From the NCBI GenBank assembly GCA_910578455.1, contig CAJTQA010000006.1:1-64000 (forward strand): a stretch of DNA of 64,000 bases, given 5' to 3'. A program made the position numbers and the translations under genes. Shown in pieces: positions 59,794 to 64,000 of the stretch. The notes under the pieces are model-generated. The model saw only the letters and a list, made by a program, of their open reading frames with translations, made no database searches and was not told the origin of the DNA. Each line of letters opens with the position of its first letter. The first letter of the stretch is position 1. This DNA is from an uncultured Dorea sp. (GTDB lineage: Bacteria; Bacillota; Clostridia; Lachnospirales; Lachnospiraceae).

Positions 59794-61776
59794 TTATTTT
59801 ACTTTTACTGATTTTACGGCGCTGTAAGAGGAATAATACTTCTGCCCATTCACAGTCCGGTATGCCCTCACTTTGTAATAATATTTTTTCCTGCTTTTCA
59901 ATTTTTTGTTCTTATATGAAGTCTTTTTTGTTGTCGCAACTTTTTTGTACCCGGATTTCTTTTTGTTGGATCGGTATATCTCATATCCGTGTGCATTTTT
60001 AACTTTTTTGTATTTTATGACAGCGTATTTTTTGCCTCTTTTCAGAGTTACCTTTGGCTTGGAAAGAGATACATTTACAGGCTTAGGGGCGGTAACTGCC
60101 GGTGCCGACGGTTTGGGGGCAGCAGGAGGGGCCGGAGGAGGTGGGGTTCCAGGAGACGTGTTTCCTGAATCTGTGTCATCTGGATCGGGTTTCTCCGGCT
60201 GTTCGGGTTCTGGACTGTTGTCTTCGGCAAAATGTGCAATATAATGCCCGCCGCTATAGGCTGTTCCAGTTTTTTGAGGAACAAGATACGGATTTGTGCT
60301 TACAACCACTCCATCTTTTGTCCAGTTTACAAAGCGATAGCCCTCGTATGGGATGGCCTTGGCTCCTTGAGGTGTACCGTTTGCTGAATCAATAGTTTCT
60401 GTTGATCTGTCAACATCGCCCATGAAATCGTCGGCTGATTCATATGTAAATGTAACGGCTGAAGAGCTGGAATATTTGATTATCATCCAGTCTCCGTTTG
60501 CCTGTCTTTGCAGAATTAAATCTGTTTGCGTAGGATAAGGATCAAATGTAAAAGTGGCAGAGGATGTTGAGCCAGCTTTAATATAAACATGATTAATAGT
60601 GACTATCCCAGAATGGCTGTTTTGTCCTTTATGATGTTCTGTTTCAAACACAGAAGTTCCTGTTGCTGTACCAAATATAGAAAGTGTAGAGCTTTTATCT
60701 ATGAGTAATCTTCCTCCTCCGATAAAATCCTTTACTTCTATATTTTTTAAATCTGTAAGATTTAATATACCATTTGAAGGTACTGACAAGTCTGGCCTTT
60801 TTCCTTCAGGTGCTGTTAATGCTTTGGGGCGGAGTTTCCCTCCGACAGTTAATTTAGTAATATTTAAAAATGAGTGATATGAGCTGGCATATTCCGCATT
60901 ACAGAATACGTCTGTTCCATTCCCTGCCCCGGTGCCATCAATTGTTTGAACGGGAGCTTTATTAATTGTAACATTTACTTTCCCAGTTACTTTATAAGCA
61001 TGAGGATTAGGGGTAGGTGCAGGTGGTTCTTCTTGATTAAAAAAATCATCACCAATTGGGGTTTCATCGGCACCACAAGAATATATATTTCCAAGCAAAG
61101 AATTTGCTGCTATATTTCCTATATCGATAGATGAGGTGCCTGAGAAATTTCCATTAATACTTCCGGCGTATATATTGCCAAATGCACATTTGCCTTGAAT
61201 GATGATTTTGCCGTTATTTCCAGGAGTTGCTGTGCTTATTTGAGTATTATTAGAATAGAGACCGCCTGCAACAATATCAACTAATCGGCTACCTTGTGCA
61301 CGGGTAACATTATTTAAAGTCAATGTATGTCCATTAGCAAATATCTGGTCATGATAGCGGTTGGTAACATTTAGTTCGATATTTTCAAAAGTTACATCTG
61401 CCCCTAATATAATTCCAGCTACACGGGTTGTTAATATTGCTGTTTGAGCTCCGGGTTCCGGTTTAATATAAATTTGTTTGTTTATGACAAATGGCTCATT
61501 GCTGCTATTTAAGTCATTTAACATTGCGCTGTTCGATCCTGCAAGGATGTAAATTGTTCCTCCGTCTGCAACACCTTTTACTGCATCATTAAACAGGTTA
61601 TAAGGATCAGTCTTTGTACCGCTCCCAGAGCTGGTGTTTGCTCCTTTGGTGGTGGAAACGTATACTACAGAATTTCCTTGAGCAGCTACAGTTGACGGAA
61701 CTGTAAAGAGAGCCAGAAACATTGCCGCCATCCCCATTAACGGCAGGCTCATTTTAATATTCCATTTTTTCATCAT
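59794..61776 (-). CDS. Secreted beta-helix protein with InlB-type repeat and C-terminal FN3-like domain
   Basis: The 660-residue protein starts with a signal peptide (MKKWNIKMSLPLMGMAAMFL..., cut near AAQ-GN). From about 38 to 480 it is a predicted parallel beta-helix (repeated I-x-I/L-x-N turns such as VTFENIELNVTNRYHDQI). An InlB/Listeria-Bacteroides-like repeat follows (EGYRFVNWTKDGVVV). A Pro-rich linker (PPPPAPPAAPKPSAP) then leads to a lysine-rich FN3-like domain (VKNAHGYEIYRSNKKKSGYK, in part). No LPXTG or S-layer anchor is seen; the very basic tail may hold it to the wall. Ligand unknown. Confidence 0.78.
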   Translation of the reverse strand: MMKKWNIKMSLPLMGMAAMFLALFTVPSTVAAQGNSVVYVSTTKGANTSSGSGTKTDPYNLFNDAVKGVADGGTIYILAGSNSAMLNDLNSSNEPFVINKQIYIKPEPGAQTAILTTRVAGIILGADVTFENIELNVTNRYHDQIFANGHTLTLNNVTRAQGSRLVDIVAGGLYSNNTQISTATPGNNGKIIIQGKCAFGNIYAGSINGNFSGTSSIDIGNIAANSLLGNIYSCGADETPIGDDFFNQEEPPAPTPNPHAYKVTGKVNVTINKAPVQTIDGTGAGNGTDVFCNAEYASSYHSFLNITKLTVGGKLRPKALTAPEGKRPDLSVPSNGILNLTDLKNIEVKDFIGGGRLLIDKSSTLSIFGTATGTSVFETEHHKGQNSHSGIVTINHVYIKAGSTSSATFTFDPYPTQTDLILQRQANGDWMIIKYSSSSAVTFTYESADDFMGDVDRSTETIDSANGTPQGAKAIPYEGYRFVNWTKDGVVVSTNPYLVPQKTGTAYSGGHYIAHFAEDNSPEPEQPEKPDPDDTDSGNTSPGTPPPPAPPAAPKPSAPAVTAPKPVNVSLSKPKVTLKRGKKYAVIKYKKVKNAHGYEIYRSNKKKSGYKKVATTKKTSYKNKKLKSRKKYYYKVRAYRTVNGQKYYSSYSAVKSVKVK

Positions 61777-61812
61777 ATAATAATCTCCTACAGCTTTGTA
61801 TTTTAGACAATA

Positions 61813-61841
61813 ATAATAACATATGCAGATAAGTTTTCCAA
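61813..61841 (-). promoter_or_regulatory. Promoter of the secreted-protein gene
   Basis: On the minus strand TTGGAA and TATTAT are spaced 17 nt, about 40 nt before the start. Confidence 0.6.
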
Positions 61842-61874
61842 ACAAATTTTGCAAAATCAGAAATATTTTGTAAA

Positions 61875-63893
61875 TTATTTTTTTGAACTGCATATTTCTG
61901 CAACTTCTACGCACCAAGGCGGCAGAACCAATGTTTCACCAGAATACATTTTCCTTTCTTCCGGCAGCAGGAGTATTGCGTCATTGCCCTCATAGATAAC
62001 AGACTGTGTATCAGCGGAATAATTTAGGTAATAGATAATTTTCTTTCCGTCATCATTGTAGCCCTGTTTTATGATAACCGGGAATTTATGGCTGATTTTT
62101 ATATCGGCATTGGATGCAATATATGCTGTCAGCTCGTCAATTGCCGCCTGGTCATCAAAGTAGCAGCCGATATAGTAAGCCCTGCCGGACTGATAGGAGT
62201 GCTCCGTGACGGCAGAGTAATCTCCCCATGCGCTGTGATGATATGCGGCAAGAGAATCAGCTCCGTCAGTTGTGACAAGCTCCATCCATTCGCGAATAGG
62301 TATATTTTCTTTTTTAGAGCCAAAACGGCAGTCTATCCCGATATTTTGCGGGATGGTAAACCGATCGTAGCAAATCCCCAGACATTCTGCAAGGATATGG
62401 GGCTGGGTGTCATGATAAATCTTAATGTGCTCATCCGAAAACCCGCTGCGGAAAGTGACGACGAGATGTCCGCCTCCTGCCGTATATTCCTTCAGGGCGA
62501 GGAGAGTTGCCTCATCCGAAGAGTACAGGCAGGGAACAAATACCATGCGGTATTCCTCAAGGTGCATATCCTGTGGATGTATGATGTCGTACTCGATGTT
62601 GTTCCGATACAGGGAATCGGCAATCCAGCGGAAGACTGTATTGTAACTCTGCGCTTTCAGATTTCCCGTGGGGAACTGAGAAAGGCCGGAGAGCGATTCG
62701 TGGTTTACAAGGATTGCGGCATGATTTTTTTTTCGGAGATTTTTAATCTTGCTTTCGATTTTTTTAAGCTCTGCGCCAAGCTGAGCAGCCTCACGGTAGG
62801 TTTCATTTGCGGAAAAATCGTGGGAGAGCACACCCTTCCAGTAGCTTTCGAAGGAGTTGTGTATGGAATGCCAATGCCAGTACATCACGCTGTTCGCGCC
62901 GTTTGCAAGATGGCTGTAAGCGCAGAGCCTCAGCTGCCCCGGGAACGGCAGCCACTGAGGATTTCCCTGTGCCTGAGTCTCCAGTATCAGGTAGTTAGCC
63001 CGCTTTAAGGCACGGGCGATGCTGCCGCAGGCGGCAATCTCTGCGCCTGTCAGGCTGTCCTGGGAGGGGTGGTAGATGTCTGCCCCGGCCACATCCATAT
63101 ATGGGGCGGAGGCGAACGGGTCAGCGTCCGGCTGGATGCCGAAAGAGTGGCCGATCCACTCAAAATCAAAGTTGTGGGTGATGAACTGGCGGGGCTTTCG
63201 GTATTCATTGATAATATCTGCCTGGAAACGATGGAAATCTGCCACAAGCTTTCGCTGAAATTTGGCGTATTCCGACGCCAGGCTTCCGTTGATGGTTCCC
63301 CTTATGTCCGGAAAATCATTCCAGTCATCAATACGGTTCGACCAGTAATCAAGACCGAATTCATGGTTAAAGTCTCGGATGTCGGGGAACTGCCTCTTCA
63401 GGTAATCTACAAACATAGCCTGCGCCCGGGGGCCAAAAGTGTGGTAGTGATGCGTCTCATTGTCAATCTGGTATCCGATGACATTGGGGCGGCAGGCTAC
63501 GTGCTCCATCAGCACCCGGATGATGTTCTCGGCGTATTTAAGGTAGGCAGGGTTAGTAAGATCCATGTTCTGCCTGCGCCCGTAGAGTTCCTGCCCGTTT
63601 TCCGTCAGGGCAAGGATGTCAGGGTGTTTTTTTGCCAGCCATGCAGGGATGGCGTAAGTTGGCGTACCGATGATGACGTTAAGGCCAAAGCGGTCGGCAG
63701 CGTCAAGCATCCGGTCAAGATGGGTGAAGTCATAAGTTCCTTCCGAAGGTTCGAGTGTACTCCAGGTAGATTCCGCAATGCGTATGGTGTTCATGCCGGC
63801 ATCCTTCATCATCTGAAAATCCAGCTCAATCCTTTCATAAGGGAGATACTCGTCATAGTAAGCTGCGCCGAAAAAAATGCGGTCTGTTTTCAT
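61875..63893 (-). CDS. GH42 beta-galactosidase
   Basis: The 672-residue enzyme hydrolyses terminal beta-galactosides. The fold starts FGAAYYDEYLPYERIELD. The acid/base glutamate is in GYQIDNETHHY and the nucleophile glutamate in LILETQAQGNPQW. The trimerisation-type middle domain (about 395-590) and small beta C-domain follow. No signal peptide, so it acts on imported galactosides. ATG 63893 follows AAAGGAG. It stands just upstream of the secreted-protein gene on the same strand. Confidence 0.92.
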   Translation of the reverse strand: MKTDRIFFGAAYYDEYLPYERIELDFQMMKDAGMNTIRIAESTWSTLEPSEGTYDFTHLDRMLDAADRFGLNVIIGTPTYAIPAWLAKKHPDILALTENGQELYGRRQNMDLTNPAYLKYAENIIRVLMEHVACRPNVIGYQIDNETHHYHTFGPRAQAMFVDYLKRQFPDIRDFNHEFGLDYWSNRIDDWNDFPDIRGTINGSLASEYAKFQRKLVADFHRFQADIINEYRKPRQFITHNFDFEWIGHSFGIQPDADPFASAPYMDVAGADIYHPSQDSLTGAEIAACGSIARALKRANYLILETQAQGNPQWLPFPGQLRLCAYSHLANGANSVMYWHWHSIHNSFESYWKGVLSHDFSANETYREAAQLGAELKKIESKIKNLRKKNHAAILVNHESLSGLSQFPTGNLKAQSYNTVFRWIADSLYRNNIEYDIIHPQDMHLEEYRMVFVPCLYSSDEATLLALKEYTAGGGHLVVTFRSGFSDEHIKIYHDTQPHILAECLGICYDRFTIPQNIGIDCRFGSKKENIPIREWMELVTTDGADSLAAYHHSAWGDYSAVTEHSYQSGRAYYIGCYFDDQAAIDELTAYIASNADIKISHKFPVIIKQGYNDDGKKIIYYLNYSADTQSVIYEGNDAILLLPEERKMYSGETLVLPPWCVEVAEICSSKK

Positions 63894-63933
63894 GAGGGTT
63901 CTCCTTTCTGTGGTGTATTTGGCTGCTACTTTG

Positions 63934-63962
63934 AGGATATCATTTTTGCGCGGCAGATACAA
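63934..63962 (-). promoter_or_regulatory. Candidate promoter of the beta-galactosidase gene
   Basis: On the minus strand TTGTAT and TATCCT are spaced 17 nt, about 40 nt ahead of the start codon. Confidence 0.45.
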
Positions 63963-64000
63963 GATTTCTTTTAGTAAGTGATTTTATCTAAATCATATAT

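Noticed and set aside
62088..63974. Plus-strand frames opposite the GH42 gene
   Set aside because: Antisense shadows; the minus-strand enzyme has both catalytic glutamates and full length.
1..64000. CRISPR arrays, prophage, rRNA genes or a replication origin
   Set aside because: No evenly spaced direct repeats, phage structural genes, rRNA sequence or DnaA-box cluster were seen.

Overview
The window looks like part of the chromosome of a Gram-positive, strictly anaerobic amino-acid fermenter of the Lachnospiraceae (Clostridium cluster XIVa), perhaps close to the Clostridium scindens / C. hylemonae group. That placement is inference. It rests on the clostridial ribosomal gene order (adk, map and a KOW protein between secY and infA), a D-proline reductase operon, a complete selenocysteine system, an [FeFe]-hydrogenase, and Gram-positive-type promoters and RBSs. 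Species level was not tested.

Layout. 1-4100: a transposase remnant abuts a 5'-truncated sugar/nucleoside-type ABC ATPase, followed by two intact permeases and an iron-sulfur aldo/keto reductase. 4150-8473: an operon of a D-cysteine-desulfhydrase-like PLP enzyme, a polar amino-acid ABC importer and a DppA-type D-aminopeptidase. 8497-11185: housekeeping genes (phosphoesterase, rRNA methyltransferase-like protein, PHP protein) and the stub of a HAD phosphatase gene. 11300-18747: a selenium block, yedF-like, selD (itself a selenoprotein), selA, selB, a LysR regulator, a class V aminotransferase and a DUF3343 protein. 18837-26975: a TetR regulator, proline racemase prdF, tRNA-Sec, then prdC, prdA, a 97-residue protein, prdB (selenoprotein), and a separately promoted prdD-prdE. 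27311-30574: four membrane protein genes on the minus strand, including two TSUP permeases with near-consensus promoters.

30745-47950: the S10-spc-alpha ribosomal superoperon from rpsJ to rplQ, with secY, adk, map, infA and rpoA. Most junctions are short, but five carry 120-430 nt of related palindromic, non-coding repeats. 48051-52038: a MacB-type ABC exporter with its membrane-fusion protein. 52133-55977: an aspartate aminotransferase-glutamate dehydrogenase operon divergent from a LysR gene. 56142-59713: a GltD/NuoF-like flavoprotein and a monomeric-type [FeFe]-hydrogenase. 59794-63893: a secreted beta-helix/FN3 protein and a GH42 beta-galactosidase.

How it fits together: L-proline is racemised by PrdF and reduced by the pyruvoyl/selenocysteine enzyme PrdA-PrdB, with PrdC as likely electron donor. 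The neighbouring sel genes and tRNA-Sec supply the selenocysteine needed by PrdB and SelD. Glutamate dehydrogenase, aspartate aminotransferase and the hydrogenase pair would generate and dispose of reductant in the same Stickland-type metabolism. The least explained structure is the family of palindromic repeats inside the ribosomal operon.
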